The translations under genes were made by a program, and so were the position numbers. 43,685 bases of DNA from positions 1 to 43,685 of the forward strand of contig CALDIB010000012.1 in NCBI GenBank assembly GCA_937902125.1, read 5' to 3'. Source of the DNA: an uncultured Treponema sp. (lineage in GTDB: Bacteria; Spirochaetota; Spirochaetia; Treponematales; Treponemataceae). The notes under the pieces are model-generated. The model saw only the letters and a list, made by a program, of their open reading frames with translations, was not told the origin of the DNA and made no database searches. Numbering within the stretch: position 1 is the stretch's first letter; each line of letters opens with the position of its first letter. This document shows positions 7,747-16,640 of this stretch, piece by piece.

Positions 7747-8903
7747 AAAAACAAGCCAGCCTTTTCGCGGCCTTTTTGCGCCGCGAGCCAGTCCTATGCG
7801 CCTCATTTGTTTTGGCGGCGACGGCGGCGCTCATTGTCCGCCCAAAAGCGGCCCTGTATGTCCAAGCCATAGACTTTAGGACAATCGCCATTCTTTTTTC
7901 GCTGATGCTTGTGATAAAGGCCTTTCAAAGCCAAAATTTTTTGGACTACGCCGCCGACCGCCTTTCCCGCCTTTGCAAAAGCCGCCGCTCGCTTTACATT
8001 ATGATGGCGGCCATAGTTTTTTTCAGCTCAATGCTTGTGACAAACGACGTGGCTCTTTTGACCTTTGTTCCCATTTCAATATTGATTTTCAAAAGCCTGA
8101 ACTTTCCGTCAGAGCGCCTCATAGTTTTGGAAACGCTGGCGGCAAACTTGGGCTCGGCGGCCACTCCCATGGGAAACCCGCAAAACCTTTACCTTTTTTC
8201 CCGCTACAATTTTGAGGCGAAAGAATTTTTTTTCCTTACGGCAAGAATCGCCATTCCTTCGCTTTTGGCGCTTTTAGCCTTGGCGCTTTTTTTCACAAAA
8301 AAAGATTCGGCAAAGCCGGACACAATCGACCCCAAGCTTTTTCACAGCAAGGGCGTTTATGTAAAAATAAATTTCAAGACTTTTTTATACGCCGCCAATT
8401 TTGCGCTCTGTCTGCTGGCGGTTTTTCACGCCCTGCCCTTTTGGGCCATGCTGCTTTTTACGATTGCAATCATCGGGATTTGCGACTTCAGGCTTTTTAA
8501 AAAAGCGGACTACAGCCTGCTTTTGACATTCGCCTTCTTTTTTATTTTCACAAAGACAATTTCCACCCTTCCTGAATTTTCGGCCTTCATACAAAAAGCG
8601 CTTTCCAACCGCCTTTCAACTTACATAGCGGGAATCGCCGCCAGCCAAGTCATAAGCAACGTTCCTGCCGCGCTCCTTTTAAGCGCCTTTGCAAAAGACG
8701 GAAACGCGCTTTTGCTTTCGGTGAATGTGGGCGGCTTGGGAACTCTAATCGCGTCCATGGCAAGCGTGATTTCCTTCAAGCTTTATTCCGCCAGCGAAGA
8801 AGGAAAATCCAAGGGAAGCGGCGGCTATTTTTCGGCGTTCACGCTTTGGAATTTCATCTTCCTCGCCCTGCTGGGCCTTTTGGTCTACCTTAGCATAAAG
8901 TGA
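7743..8903 (+). CDS. Anion permease of the ArsB/NhaD/SLC13-type superfamily
   Basis: Integral inner-membrane protein, 386 aa, with about 10 hydrophobic helices. Two re-entrant-type motifs typical of the IT superfamily are visible: MLVTNDVALLTFVPIS in the first half and ISNVPAALLLSAF in the second, plus LGSAATPMGNPQN (carboxylate or oxyanion site region). It is shorter than citrate/succinate DASS carriers and may move dicarboxylates or another anion. It overlaps the preceding gene by 4 bp. The downstream 123 nt hold no gene. The substrate is not readable. Confidence 0.75.
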   Translation: MKKQASLFAAFLRREPVLCASFVLAATAALIVRPKAALYVQAIDFRTIAILFSLMLVIKAFQSQNFLDYAADRLSRLCKSRRSLYIMMAAIVFFSSMLVTNDVALLTFVPISILIFKSLNFPSERLIVLETLAANLGSAATPMGNPQNLYLFSRYNFEAKEFFFLTARIAIPSLLALLALALFFTKKDSAKPDTIDPKLFHSKGVYVKINFKTFLYAANFALCLLAVFHALPFWAMLLFTIAIIGICDFRLFKKADYSLLLTFAFFFIFTKTISTLPEFSAFIQKALSNRLSTYIAGIAASQVISNVPAALLLSAFAKDGNALLLSVNVGGLGTLIASMASVISFKLYSASEEGKSKGSGGYFSAFTLWNFIFLALLGLLVYLSIK

Positions 8904-9026
8904 AAGCCGCAAGCCTGCCCGCCGTTCCCGCGAGTTTGGCCGCGAGCGCGATTGGCGCGTCCGCAATGTTGCGGAAATCCGCTCGAAAAAGCATTTAAGG
9001 TCTTTGAAGGGAAAACACGAGCGGCA
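8904..9026. other. Intergenic region with a small perfect hairpin
   Basis: GC-rich non-coding stretch. TCCGCAA-TG-TTGCGGA is a perfect 7-bp inverted repeat around 8969-8984. There is no T-run and no convincing ORF. Confidence 0.5.
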
Positions 9027-9055
9027 TTGACCATAATTTGATTTTCTTCTATAAT
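9027..9055 (+). promoter_or_regulatory. Promoter of the lolA-rodZ-rimO operon
   Basis: TTGACC (9027-9032), 17-nt spacer, TATAAT (9050-9055). The ATG is at 9063, seven nt after the -10 box, so the first base of the mRNA should be the A of the start codon. Confidence 0.7.
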
Positions 9056-9062
9056 TTGCTTT

Positions 9063-9779
9063 ATGACTTTTGGATTTAAGAAAAGAGTTGCGGCCTCGGT
9101 TTTAGCGGCGTTTTTTTCGCTCGCGGCCTTTGCCCAAAACTCCGAGCCCATCATAACCGCCAACGAGTATTTTAAAAGCGTTTCTGAAGAATACGGAAAA
9201 ATAAAGGACTATCAGGCAAACGCCAACATCGTGATTGACAAAGAAGAGATGAAGGCAAAAATAACTTACTTGCAGCCCGACAAAGTCCGCTTTGACTTTT
9301 CAAAGCCAGAAGAGCAAGTGATCGTCTTTAACGGAGAAACCCTTACAATTTATCTGCCCGGCTCCCAAGCCGTCTTGACGCAAAACGCAAATTCCGACGA
9401 CACGGACTCAAAGGGGAACGCGGCCAACCTTGCCACAAGCGAGGGCCTTTCCTTGATGCGCCGCTACTACACTGTAAGCTACGAAACAAGCCAGGAAGCC
9501 GTTCCCCTTGACGAAGACCCCACAACCGGGGAAGTTTCTGAGGAAAAAGTCGTCCGCCTTGTTTTGTGGCGCAGAACGACAAGCGAAGCCTTTCGCTACA
9601 TCAAGCTTTCGATAAATCCCAAAACAAAATTGATTCGCCGCGTGGAAGCGGTCACGCCTTCGGGCATAACATACAAGATTGATTTTTCAGACTACGAAAT
9701 AAACCAAGGTTTGACTGCCCAGCGTTTCAGCTACGACATTCCTTCCGCGGCGAACAGTTACGACAATTTTATGTTTTAA
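9063..9779 (+). CDS. LolA-like outer-membrane lipoprotein carrier
   Basis: Periplasmic carrier that ferries lipoproteins from the LolCDE complex to the outer membrane. 238 aa with an N-terminal signal peptide (KKRVAASVLAAFFSLAAFA, cleavage near AFA-QN). The mature part has the LolA pattern: an opening helix with a YGKIKDYQANANIVI strand, KITYLQPDKVRFDFSKPEEQVIVFNGETL, and late strands ending in YKIDFSDYEINQGL. No other Met lies near the start and the signal peptide requires this one, so the mRNA appears leaderless. rodZ follows after 12 nt. In spirochaetes the acceptor is usually LolA alone; no lolB is seen here. Confidence 0.82.
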   Translation: MTFGFKKRVAASVLAAFFSLAAFAQNSEPIITANEYFKSVSEEYGKIKDYQANANIVIDKEEMKAKITYLQPDKVRFDFSKPEEQVIVFNGETLTIYLPGSQAVLTQNANSDDTDSKGNAANLATSEGLSLMRRYYTVSYETSQEAVPLDEDPTTGEVSEEKVVRLVLWRRTTSEAFRYIKLSINPKTKLIRRVEAVTPSGITYKIDFSDYEINQGLTAQRFSYDIPSAANSYDNFMF

Positions 9780-9791
9780 AAAGGAAAAGCG

Positions 9792-10880
9792 ATGGACAGT
9801 TACGGCGCCATTCTGCGGCAGGCTCGCGAAGAAAAAAACATATCAATAGAAACAGCGGCAAAAGAAACGTCAATCTCGCAGCGTTTTCTTGAAGCGCTTG
9901 AAAGCGAAAACACAGGCGTGTTTCATGGCGAAGCCTATGTGGTCGGTTTTTTAAGAAACTATTCCGATTACTTGAATGTTGACGCGGCGCGTTTGACAAA
10001 ACTTTACCACGCGGCCTTGGTTCAAGAGTCGCCGGTTCCTGAAGGCTTGATAGAAAAGCCAAAGCCCACTTATTTTGTTCCTGCAATAGTGACAAGCTCA
10101 ATAGTTGTCGTGACAACCATTGTATTGCTCATCCTTTACTTTACGGTTTACAGGCCAAGGCAAATCGCCAAGCAAAACGAATACGCGGTTTCAAACAAAG
10201 TTCAACAAAAGACATACGAACTTGACTCAAAGCCCTTGAACGAGCGCCTTTATGTGGGCGACAAAATATTGGTTCCAAACCGCGGCGGAAACATAATGCT
10301 CACCGTGGCCAGCGACACTGACTCCCGGCTTGGCTTGCAAACCCCCCTTGGCCTGCAATACTTTGACTTGAGCGAAACTCGGGAACTTGACATTGACGGC
10401 GACAGCGCCGTTGACCTTGTGATTGACGTTTGGGAAGTTTCTTCCAACAAAAATTCCAGGGGAGCGGAAGTATACATCATGCTCAAGGACGGAAGCGCCG
10501 TCACCGAAAACATTGACGAAACCTCCATTCCCCTGCTGGCCTCGCAACAAGGCAATCAAACCATTGTTCTTGAAGACAACCGCGCCTACCCCTTCACTTT
10601 GAACGCAAGTTTTAGGAACCCCTGTGTGTTCCGCTATGAAGTTGACAGAAAGGATTCTGTCGAAAATTACTATACCAACGGCGACGCAATTACAATGACT
10701 GCCAACAACAAAACCCGCGTTTGGATAAGCAACGGAAACACTGTAAAGTTTCAAGTCATCGCAGGAGGACGGGCGCACGATTTGGAAATAGCCAAGGCCG
10801 GAGAAGTTGTGGTGGAGGACATAAAATGGATTCGCACCGACGAGGGCCGCTACCGCTTGGTGGTTGAAAGCCTTGACTAA
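9792..10880 (+). CDS. rodZ: RodZ-like cell-shape protein (HTH-TM-DUF4115)
   Basis: Membrane-anchored cytoskeletal adaptor that links MreB to the wall-building machinery. 362 aa. Residues 1-75 form the RodZ helix-turn-helix (AREEKNISIETAAKETSI, FLEALE). One transmembrane helix lies at about 96-119, followed by a periplasmic region whose last 100 residues fit the DUF4115 beta domain. A good Shine-Dalgarno (AAGGAAAAGCG) precedes the ATG. Its last 17 nt overlap the start of rimO, so the two are translationally coupled. MreB itself is not in the window. Confidence 0.83.
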   Translation: MDSYGAILRQAREEKNISIETAAKETSISQRFLEALESENTGVFHGEAYVVGFLRNYSDYLNVDAARLTKLYHAALVQESPVPEGLIEKPKPTYFVPAIVTSSIVVVTTIVLLILYFTVYRPRQIAKQNEYAVSNKVQQKTYELDSKPLNERLYVGDKILVPNRGGNIMLTVASDTDSRLGLQTPLGLQYFDLSETRELDIDGDSAVDLVIDVWEVSSNKNSRGAEVYIMLKDGSAVTENIDETSIPLLASQQGNQTIVLEDNRAYPFTLNASFRNPCVFRYEVDRKDSVENYYTNGDAITMTANNKTRVWISNGNTVKFQVIAGGRAHDLEIAKAGEVVVEDIKWIRTDEGRYRLVVESLD

Positions 10881-12312
10881 ATTTTTTCTAGACCAACGGG
10901 GCTGCGCCAAAAATCAAGTTGACGGCGAAATAATAATCTCCAATCTTTTGGCGCAAGGCTGGAAACAAGCCTCTTCTGCGGAAGACGCGGATTTAATCAT
11001 AATCAATTCTTGCGGCTTTATCGAAAGCGCCAAAAAGGAATCCCTTGACGCGCTTTTGGGCGCGCGAAAAAAATACAAGGACAAAAAAATAATCTTGGCC
11101 GGCTGTCTGGCCCAGCGCTACGCAAAAGTTTTTAAAGAAGAGCTTCCCGAGGCTGACGGCATTTTTGGAAACGGCGACCTAAGCAAGGTGGCGGCGCTGG
11201 CAAAAAAAGTCATGGCGGGAAAGCGCGCCGTGGAAACTCCGGCCCAGCGGGGTGTTTCTTGCGGAGAGCGACTGAAACTTCTTTCATTTAAAAATTCCGC
11301 CTATGTAAAAATAACGGAAGGCTGCTCAAACCATTGCAGCTTTTGCGCCATTCCATTGATTCGCGGCGAACTTAGGAGCCGCCCTGCCGACGACATCATA
11401 AAAGAAATCAAGAGCCTTATAAAGCGGGGCGTTTTTGAAATCAATTTGATTGGCCAAGACTTGGCTGCCTACGGAACGGGAAAAGGCGACGACGTTTTTG
11501 AACAAAAAAGCGTAGAAAAAAAATCCAAGCCGGCAAGCGAAAAAAAAGAGTCTCCCCTTTGCGGCCTGTTAAAAAAAATCTCCCGGCTCAAGGGAAACTT
11601 TTGGATTCGCCTTTTATACATTCACCCAGACCACTTCAACGCCGACATTTTGGAAGTTCTAAAAAAAGACGTCCGCATCCTGCCCTACTTTGACATTCCC
11701 TTTCAAAGCGGCGACGACAAAATAATTTTGGCCATGAACCGAAAAAATTCCGCCGAAAACTACAAGGCGCTTGTCAAAGAAATTCGTTCCGCCTTTCCCG
11801 CCGCCGCGCTTAGAACAACCTTTTTGGCGGGCTTTCCCGGAGAAAGCCAAGAGGCCGCGGAAAACACGCTGAACTTCTTAAAAGCCGTCCAGCCAGATTG
11901 GAGCGGCGCCTTTCCTTACAGCAAAGAGGACGACACTCCCGCTTTTTCCATGAAACGGCAAGTTCCAAAAAAAACGGCGCAAGAAAGGGTCAAGGCCCTT
12001 CAAGCCGCCCAAGAAAAAATCACCCAAGAGCGCCTTTTAAGCCGCGTCAAAAATGGCGGCGCCTTTTTGGAGTACACTGTTCTTGTTGAAGAAATTATCG
12101 ACTCCCCAAAAGACGGCGCCGCCAAGGACGGCGAAGAAGAGTTTTTTGCCATTGGCCGCGCCTGGTTTCAAGCGCCGGAAGTTGACGGAAATGTCGTCAT
12201 TAGATTTGAAAAAAGCCAAAGGGCCGCAAAGGGCGTTCAAGAAGGCGCCTTGGTCAAAGTCAGAGCCGTCGCAGCAAGCGGCGTTGACATTTACGCGGAA
12301 CTGTCGGGCTGA
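10864..12312 (+). CDS. rimO: Ribosomal protein S12 methylthiotransferase RimO
   Basis: Radical-SAM enzyme that adds a methylthio group to an aspartate of ribosomal protein uS12. 482 aa from TTG 10864 (TTG 10873 is an alternative). The N-terminal cluster cysteines C14, C50 and C81 and the radical-SAM CxxxCxxC (C154, C158, C161) are present, followed by a C-terminal TRAM-like domain. RimO is preferred over MiaB because of the SCGFI, GCLAQRY and IPLIRGELRSR segments. A lysine-rich insertion of about 25 residues (VEKKSKPASEKKE) follows YGTGK. The gene starts inside rodZ and ends only 4 bp from convergent mccA, with no terminator between them. Confidence 0.9.
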   Translation: MKALTKFFLDQRGCAKNQVDGEIIISNLLAQGWKQASSAEDADLIIINSCGFIESAKKESLDALLGARKKYKDKKIILAGCLAQRYAKVFKEELPEADGIFGNGDLSKVAALAKKVMAGKRAVETPAQRGVSCGERLKLLSFKNSAYVKITEGCSNHCSFCAIPLIRGELRSRPADDIIKEIKSLIKRGVFEINLIGQDLAAYGTGKGDDVFEQKSVEKKSKPASEKKESPLCGLLKKISRLKGNFWIRLLYIHPDHFNADILEVLKKDVRILPYFDIPFQSGDDKIILAMNRKNSAENYKALVKEIRSAFPAAALRTTFLAGFPGESQEAAENTLNFLKAVQPDWSGAFPYSKEDDTPAFSMKRQVPKKTAQERVKALQAAQEKITQERLLSRVKNGGAFLEYTVLVEEIIDSPKDGAAKDGEEEFFAIGRAWFQAPEVDGNVVIRFEKSQRAAKGVQEGALVKVRAVAASGVDIYAELSG

Positions 12313-12316
12313 CGCT

Positions 12317-13228
12317 CTATTCAAACAAGCGCTTTGAAAAATATCTGTCGCCCCTGTCTGGAAAGACGACGACAAAATTTCCTTTTTTGCCTTGGCTTAT
12401 AAATTTCAGCGCCGCGGAAAATGCCGCTCCGCTGGAAAAGCCCGCGATGATTCCTTCTTTTTTTGCAAGGGCGCGGCAGCCTTCAATCGCGTCTTGGTCG
12501 CTGACCTTAACCACATGGTCAACCAAGGACAAGTCCATGGTTTTGGGAATGAAGTCGTTTCCAATGCCCTCTATGTTGTAGTCGCCGTGCTCTCCGCCGC
12601 CAATCAAGCTTCCGATGGGGTCGGCCAAAATTCCTTGAATCTCGGGATTTTTTTCCTTTAGGTATTTGACGATTCCAACATAGGTTCCGCCGCTTCCCGC
12701 GCCCGCGATTAAATAGTCAACCTTTCCGTCAAGCGCTTCGTAAATTTCAGGGCCTGTGCTTTTGTAATGCGCAAAGGGATTGGCAGGATTTTCAAATTGC
12801 CTTAAAGCTATGGCTCCGGGAATTGAAGCGCGGATTTCTTCCGCTTTGGCGGCGGCTCCCCGCATTCCCAAGGCCCGGGGCGTGTTCACAATTTCAGCTC
12901 CCAGCGCCCGCATCAAGGTCTGCTTTTCTTGGGAAAATTTTTCTGGCACTGCGAAAATCACGCGGTAGCCTTTTTTCAGCGCGGCGAAGGCGATTCCCAA
13001 ACCTGTGTTTCCGGCGGTTCCTTCCACGATTGTTCCGCCCTTTTTTAAAATCCCTTCCTTCTCGGCGGCTTCAATCATATATTTTGCCGTTCTGTCCTTT
13101 ACGCTTCCGCTGGGGTTGGCCAACTCAAGCTTTGCAAAAAGATTCGCGCCTTCTGGCAAGTCAAACGAAGAAAGGCGGACAAGGGGAGTGTTTCCAATTA
13201 ACTCTTGCGTTGAATCAAAATATTTCAT
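12317..13228 (-). CDS. mccA: Cystathionine beta-synthase, O-acetylserine-dependent (MccA-like)
   Basis: PLP beta-family enzyme joining homocysteine to O-acetylserine to make cystathionine, the first step of reverse transsulfuration. 303 aa. The PLP lysine is K44 in NPSGSVKDR; TAGNTGLG binds the cofactor phosphate region; VPEKFSQEKQ, ALGAEIVNTPR and IGSLIGGGE...EGIGNDFIP match Bacillus MccA (YrhA) better than CysK as I remember them. A cysteine synthase role remains possible. The ATG overlaps the mccB stop (ATGA), so they are coupled. Last gene of the nitrogenase-like operon, supplying cysteine from homocysteine. Confidence 0.82.
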   Translation of the reverse strand: MKYFDSTQELIGNTPLVRLSSFDLPEGANLFAKLELANPSGSVKDRTAKYMIEAAEKEGILKKGGTIVEGTAGNTGLGIAFAALKKGYRVIFAVPEKFSQEKQTLMRALGAEIVNTPRALGMRGAAAKAEEIRASIPGAIALRQFENPANPFAHYKSTGPEIYEALDGKVDYLIAGAGSGGTYVGIVKYLKEKNPEIQGILADPIGSLIGGGEHGDYNIEGIGNDFIPKTMDLSLVDHVVKVSDQDAIEGCRALAKKEGIIAGFSSGAAFSAALKFISQGKKGNFVVVFPDRGDRYFSKRLFE

Positions 13229-14394
13229 AGGCTTTTCTCCGCGGCCGCGTCAATGGCCTTGTCCAAGTCGGCGATTATGTCGTCGGCGCTTTCGATTCCT
13301 ACTGAAAGGCGAATCAAGCCGTCGGTTATTCCCACCTTGTCGCGAATTTCCTTTGGAATGGAAGCGTGGGTCATGCTTGCCGGATGGCAGGCAAGGCTTT
13401 CGACTCCGCCAAGACTTTCCGCGAGCGCCACAAGCCTTAGCGATGAAAAGAATTTTTTTATGTTGTAATTTTCATTCAATTCAAAGGAAATCATGGCTCC
13501 GCCGTTTTTTGCCTGTTTTTTGTTTGTCTTGTAGCCTGAATCGCTTTTTAGGCCCGGATAGTAAATTTTTTTGACGGCGGAATGCTTTTGCAAATGGAGC
13601 GCTATTTTTTCAGCGTTCTCCACATGGCGGTCAAGGCGGACGCCCAAAGTTTTTATTCCCCGAATCAAAAGGAATGAGTCGAAGGGGCCCAGAACTCCGC
13701 CGGTGGCGTTTTGCATGAAAGCGATTTTTTGAGCCAACGCCTTGTCCTTTACTACGGCAAGGCCGGCCACCAAGTCGCTGTGTCCGCCTAAATATTTTGT
13801 GGCGCTGTGAACCACGATGTCGATTCCTTTTTCAAGAGGCCGCTGAATGTAAGGAGTCATAAAAGTGTTGTCCACAATTGAAAGAATTTTTTTCTTCTTG
13901 GCCAAGAGCGCCACGCCTTCAAGGTCTGTCACGGTCAAAAGGGGATTGGCCGGGCTTTCAACCCAAATCGCCTTGACGTCTTCCGTGATTTTCTTTTCCA
14001 AAGTCTTTAAGTTTGCCGTATCCTCAATTGAATATGTGATTCCGAAGTTTTTAAAAATCTTGTCCAGAACGCGGAAAGTTCCGCCGTAGACATTGCTTGA
14101 AATTATTATTTTGTCGCCGCTTTTAAAAAGGCTCAAGACCGCCGTTGACGCGGCCATTCCCGAAGCGAAGGCAAAGCCATGGCTCCCCCCTTCAAGTTGG
14201 GCAATCAAGGATTCAAGCGCGGCTCTTGTGGGATTTCCTGTTCTGGAATATTCCCAGCCTGAATTTTTTCCCAGGCCTTTTTGCCTGTAGGTTGAAGTTT
14301 GATAAATTGGAACGTTGACAGCGCCTGTAACGGGGTCGCCGTCCGCGCCGCCGTGAATCAAGACGCTTTCGATGTTTTTGTAGTCGCTAGCCAT
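13225..14394 (-). CDS. mccB: Cystathionine gamma-lyase / homocysteine gamma-lyase (MccB-like)
   Basis: PLP enzyme that cleaves cystathionine to cysteine, 2-oxobutyrate and ammonia; some members also release sulfide from homocysteine. 389 aa. The PLP lysine is K200 in HSATKYLGGHSD; YEYSRTGNPTR-type residues are at 49-57 and SVGIESADDIIADL closes the protein. The GGVLGPFDSFLLIRGIKTL segment resembles MccB and other gamma-lyases. The Shine-Dalgarno AAAAGGAG is just upstream, 12 nt after the NifH-like stop. Together with mccA it forms a complete homocysteine-to-cysteine route in the operon. A cystathionine gamma-synthase activity cannot be excluded from sequence alone. Confidence 0.82.
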   Translation of the reverse strand: MASDYKNIESVLIHGGADGDPVTGAVNVPIYQTSTYRQKGLGKNSGWEYSRTGNPTRAALESLIAQLEGGSHGFAFASGMAASTAVLSLFKSGDKIIISSNVYGGTFRVLDKIFKNFGITYSIEDTANLKTLEKKITEDVKAIWVESPANPLLTVTDLEGVALLAKKKKILSIVDNTFMTPYIQRPLEKGIDIVVHSATKYLGGHSDLVAGLAVVKDKALAQKIAFMQNATGGVLGPFDSFLLIRGIKTLGVRLDRHVENAEKIALHLQKHSAVKKIYYPGLKSDSGYKTNKKQAKNGGAMISFELNENYNIKKFFSSLRLVALAESLGGVESLACHPASMTHASIPKEIRDKVGITDGLIRLSVGIESADDIIADLDKAIDAAAEKSL

Positions 14395-14406
14395 AAGCCT
14401 CTCCTT

Positions 14407-15255
14407 TTAAATGTTGTAGTTGTCTTTTAGTGAATCCATCAATCCGTATTCAAGCAGAATTTCTTCCAAGCGTTCTTGCGTCATGGGTTTTGGAATCGCG
14501 AAATTTTTGTTTTCGTCAATAGCCTTGGCCAAGGCGCGGTATTCGTCGGCTTGGGGTGACTGGGGTTCGTATTGAATGACAGTCTTGCGGTTGATTTCCG
14601 CGCGCTGAACCACATTGTTTCTGGGAACAAAATAAATGAGCTGGGTTCCCAATTCCTTGGCAAAAGCGGTGAGCAAGTCTTTTTCCCGATCAACGTTTCT
14701 GCTGTTGCAAATGATTCCTCCAAGACGGACTCCGCTTTTTGCCGCGTATTTCGCGATTCCCTTTGAAATGTTGTTGGCGGCATACATAGCCATCATTTCG
14801 CCGGAAGCCACGATGTAAATTTCTTTTGCCTTGCCTTCCCGCATGGGCATCGCGAAGCCTCCGCAAACAACGTCGCCCAACACGTCGTAGAAAACGTAAT
14901 CCAAATCTTCCGTGTAGGCGCCCTGTTCTTCAAGCAAGCCGATTGAGGTTATGATTCCCCGGCCGGCGCAGCCAACTCCCGGTTCCGGGCCGCCGGACTC
15001 CACGCATTTTATTCCCCCAAAACCTTCCCGCAAAATGTCGCTAAGCTCCACGTCCTCTCCGTTTTCACGGATTGTGTCCAGAACCGTTTTTTGCGCCAGG
15101 TTTCCCAAAAGCAATCTTGTTGAGTCGGCCTTAGGGTCGCAGCCAACCACCATGACCCGCTTTCCCATTTCGGCCAAGCCCGCCGTCAAGTTTTGCGTCG
15201 TCGTGGATTTTCCGATTCCGCCTTTTCCATAAATCGCAATTTGTCTCGTAGCCAT
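14407..15255 (-). CDS. NifH-like reductase (candidate MarH)
   Basis: Homodimeric iron-sulfur ATPase that passes electrons to a NifDK-type partner. 282 aa, the usual NifH size. The P-loop is GKGGIGKST (10-18), switch regions are DPKADST (40-46) and DVLGDVVCGGF (124-134), and the bridging 4Fe-4S ligands are C96 and C131. R99 occupies the position of the arginine that is ADP-ribosylated in classical NifH. Similarity to true NifH is higher than to BchL/ChlL-type reductases by eye. It is preceded by hairpins and a clear Shine-Dalgarno, and followed by mccB after 12 nt. Because the cluster lacks nitrogenase accessory genes and is tied to sulfur metabolism, I read it as the reductase of a Mar-like system. 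Confidence 0.9.
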   Translation of the reverse strand: MATRQIAIYGKGGIGKSTTTQNLTAGLAEMGKRVMVVGCDPKADSTRLLLGNLAQKTVLDTIRENGEDVELSDILREGFGGIKCVESGGPEPGVGCAGRGIITSIGLLEEQGAYTEDLDYVFYDVLGDVVCGGFAMPMREGKAKEIYIVASGEMMAMYAANNISKGIAKYAAKSGVRLGGIICNSRNVDREKDLLTAFAKELGTQLIYFVPRNNVVQRAEINRKTVIQYEPQSPQADEYRALAKAIDENKNFAIPKPMTQERLEEILLEYGLMDSLKDNYNI

Positions 15256-15277
15256 TTTTTTTCTCCTTAATATATTG

Positions 15278-15324
15278 CAACCGCGTGGTTGAACGCGCGG
15301 GCGCGTTTGTCGTCGCTTATGCGG
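15278..15324 (-). repeat. Intercistronic hairpins between nifB and the NifH-like gene
   Basis: Three consecutive inverted repeats lie in the gap: CAACC-GCGT-GGTTG (15278-15291), AACGCGC-GG-GCGCGTT (15292-15307), and a CGC-TTAT-GCG stem just after. They would fold in the mRNA just ahead of the NifH-like cistron. They could stabilise the 3' segment or mark a processing site, favouring more reductase than cluster assembly protein. The CTTATGCGGCG motif also occurs in the gap between the NifD-like and NifK-like genes. Confidence 0.6.
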
Positions 15325-15364
15325 CGAACAATCAATTTATGTTTTGCGAGCAATTGCCTTGCCG

Positions 15365-16240
15365 CTAACCATGCGAAAAAGTCTCGGACAATCTCACAGG
15401 CTTTATGTAAACTTCTTTTGAAAAATCTTGGCCGCCAGGAACGCCCACCGCGTCGGCGCGGCATCTTTGGCAGTGCCTGAACACCTTGATGTATTTTTCG
15501 CACTCGCTTCTTGCCCAAGACAAATCCGCGCAAGATGGGGCGGAAAAATTCGCGAATTGGTGTTGCGGTATCAGCGGAATTATGTTGTAAACCGCCGCGC
15601 CTTGAGCCGCCACTGTTTTTGCGACTGCGGGAATATGTTCCTTGTTCAGTTCGGGAATGAAGACGGTGTTCACTTTTACAGTGATTCCGGCGGCGGCGAT
15701 TTTTTCTATTCCCTCAAGCTGGTTTTCAATCAAAATCCGCGCGGCTTCGATGCCTTCGATTTTTTTTCCGCCATAAACAATGAACTCGTTTATCTTCGCC
15801 TGAATCTCAGGGTCAACGGCGTTCACTGTCACGGTCAGCGTGTCGATTCCAGCGTCGATTATCTCGTCGGCTTTTTGCGGAAGCAGCAAGCCGTTTGTGC
15901 TCATGCACTTTATCATTTTGGGGAACTCGTCGCGAATCTTGCGAAAAGTTTCCAGCGCGAAGCCGGTGGCCAGCGTGTCTCCCGGCCCCGCGACTCCAAC
16001 CACAGTCAAGTTGTCTGAAAGCTGGACGGCGCGGCGAACCGTTTCAACGGCCTCCTCCGGGCTTATTATTCCGCTGGCCACTCCAGGACGGTTTTCAGAT
16101 TCGTTGAAGTCCCGCTTGCAAAAACGGCAGCCGATGTTGCAGCCCGGGCTTACCGGCAAGTGGATGCGGCCCTTGTTGGACTTTTGGCCCAACGCGAAGC
16201 AGGGATGGCTTTTCGCAATTTCTTCAAATGTCTTTGCCAT
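15365..16240 (-). CDS. nifB: NifB-type radical-SAM cofactor synthase (candidate MarB)
   Basis: Radical-SAM enzyme that fuses two 4Fe-4S clusters and inserts a carbide to make NifB-co, precursor of FeMo-co-type cofactors. 291 aa, matching the radical-SAM core; the C-terminal NifX-like domain of long NifB proteins is absent but occurs as a separate gene upstream. The SAM cluster motif is C34-x3-C38-x2-C41. HPC (C14) and the late HCQRCRADAVG motif, which carry further NifB cluster ligands, are both present. Shine-Dalgarno AAGGAGGG. Its presence argues that the NifDK-like partner holds a carbide-containing cluster, unlike BchLNB or CfbCD. Confidence 0.92.
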   Translation of the reverse strand: MAKTFEEIAKSHPCFALGQKSNKGRIHLPVSPGCNIGCRFCKRDFNESENRPGVASGIISPEEAVETVRRAVQLSDNLTVVGVAGPGDTLATGFALETFRKIRDEFPKMIKCMSTNGLLLPQKADEIIDAGIDTLTVTVNAVDPEIQAKINEFIVYGGKKIEGIEAARILIENQLEGIEKIAAAGITVKVNTVFIPELNKEHIPAVAKTVAAQGAAVYNIIPLIPQHQFANFSAPSCADLSWARSECEKYIKVFRHCQRCRADAVGVPGGQDFSKEVYIKPVRLSETFSHG

Positions 16241-16253
16241 GTCGCCCTCCTTG

Positions 16254-16628
16254 TTAAAGCAACGCTTGTTCCTTTATGGCAATTGAAAGCCTGTCAACGC
16301 TTCCCGCCGCCTCAAAAACTTTAATGCCCCGACTTATCATGTAGGCCGCCGCCGGTTCGCCAATTTTCGCAACAAAGAGAGCCGCGCAGTCTTTTAAAAG
16401 CTCGTAGGCCGGCTCAAAATTTTCGCTGCAGGAGCCGCCGCAAAGAGGCGGCATTTTTCGCGTTTCCACAAATTCTCCGTCATTTGAAAAATCGTAAATC
16501 TGCCAATAACGCGCGTGGCCAAAATGCTCGTCCACTTGCTGGCCGTCAACGCTCGCAAATCCTACAAGCCGGCGGCTTTTGTTGGAGCTTGCTTTTTCGT
16601 TGGCCGCGCTGTTTTCATTTTCCGCCAT
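16254..16628 (-). CDS. NifX/NifB-C-terminal-like iron-cluster carrier protein
   Basis: Dinitrogenase iron-molybdenum-cofactor-domain protein (NifX/NafY/NifB-C family), about 124 aa, likely to bind or hand over NifB-co. Residues 20-120 carry the family pattern: VGFASVDGQQVDEHFGHARYWQIYDF, then FVETRK-PLC, and a late SRGIKVFEAAGSVDRL helix. The N-terminal 20 residues are low-complexity (NENSAANEKASSNKS). Two in-frame ATGs exist: 16640 abuts the NifK-like stop, but 16628 has GGAG 6 nt upstream and is preferred. Lying directly before nifB, it is effectively the detached tail of NifB. Confidence 0.82.
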   Translation of the reverse strand: MAENENSAANEKASSNKSRRLVGFASVDGQQVDEHFGHARYWQIYDFSNDGEFVETRKMPPLCGGSCSENFEPAYELLKDCAALFVAKIGEPAAAYMISRGIKVFEAAGSVDRLSIAIKEQALL

Positions 16629-16640
16629 GACCGGCTCCAT

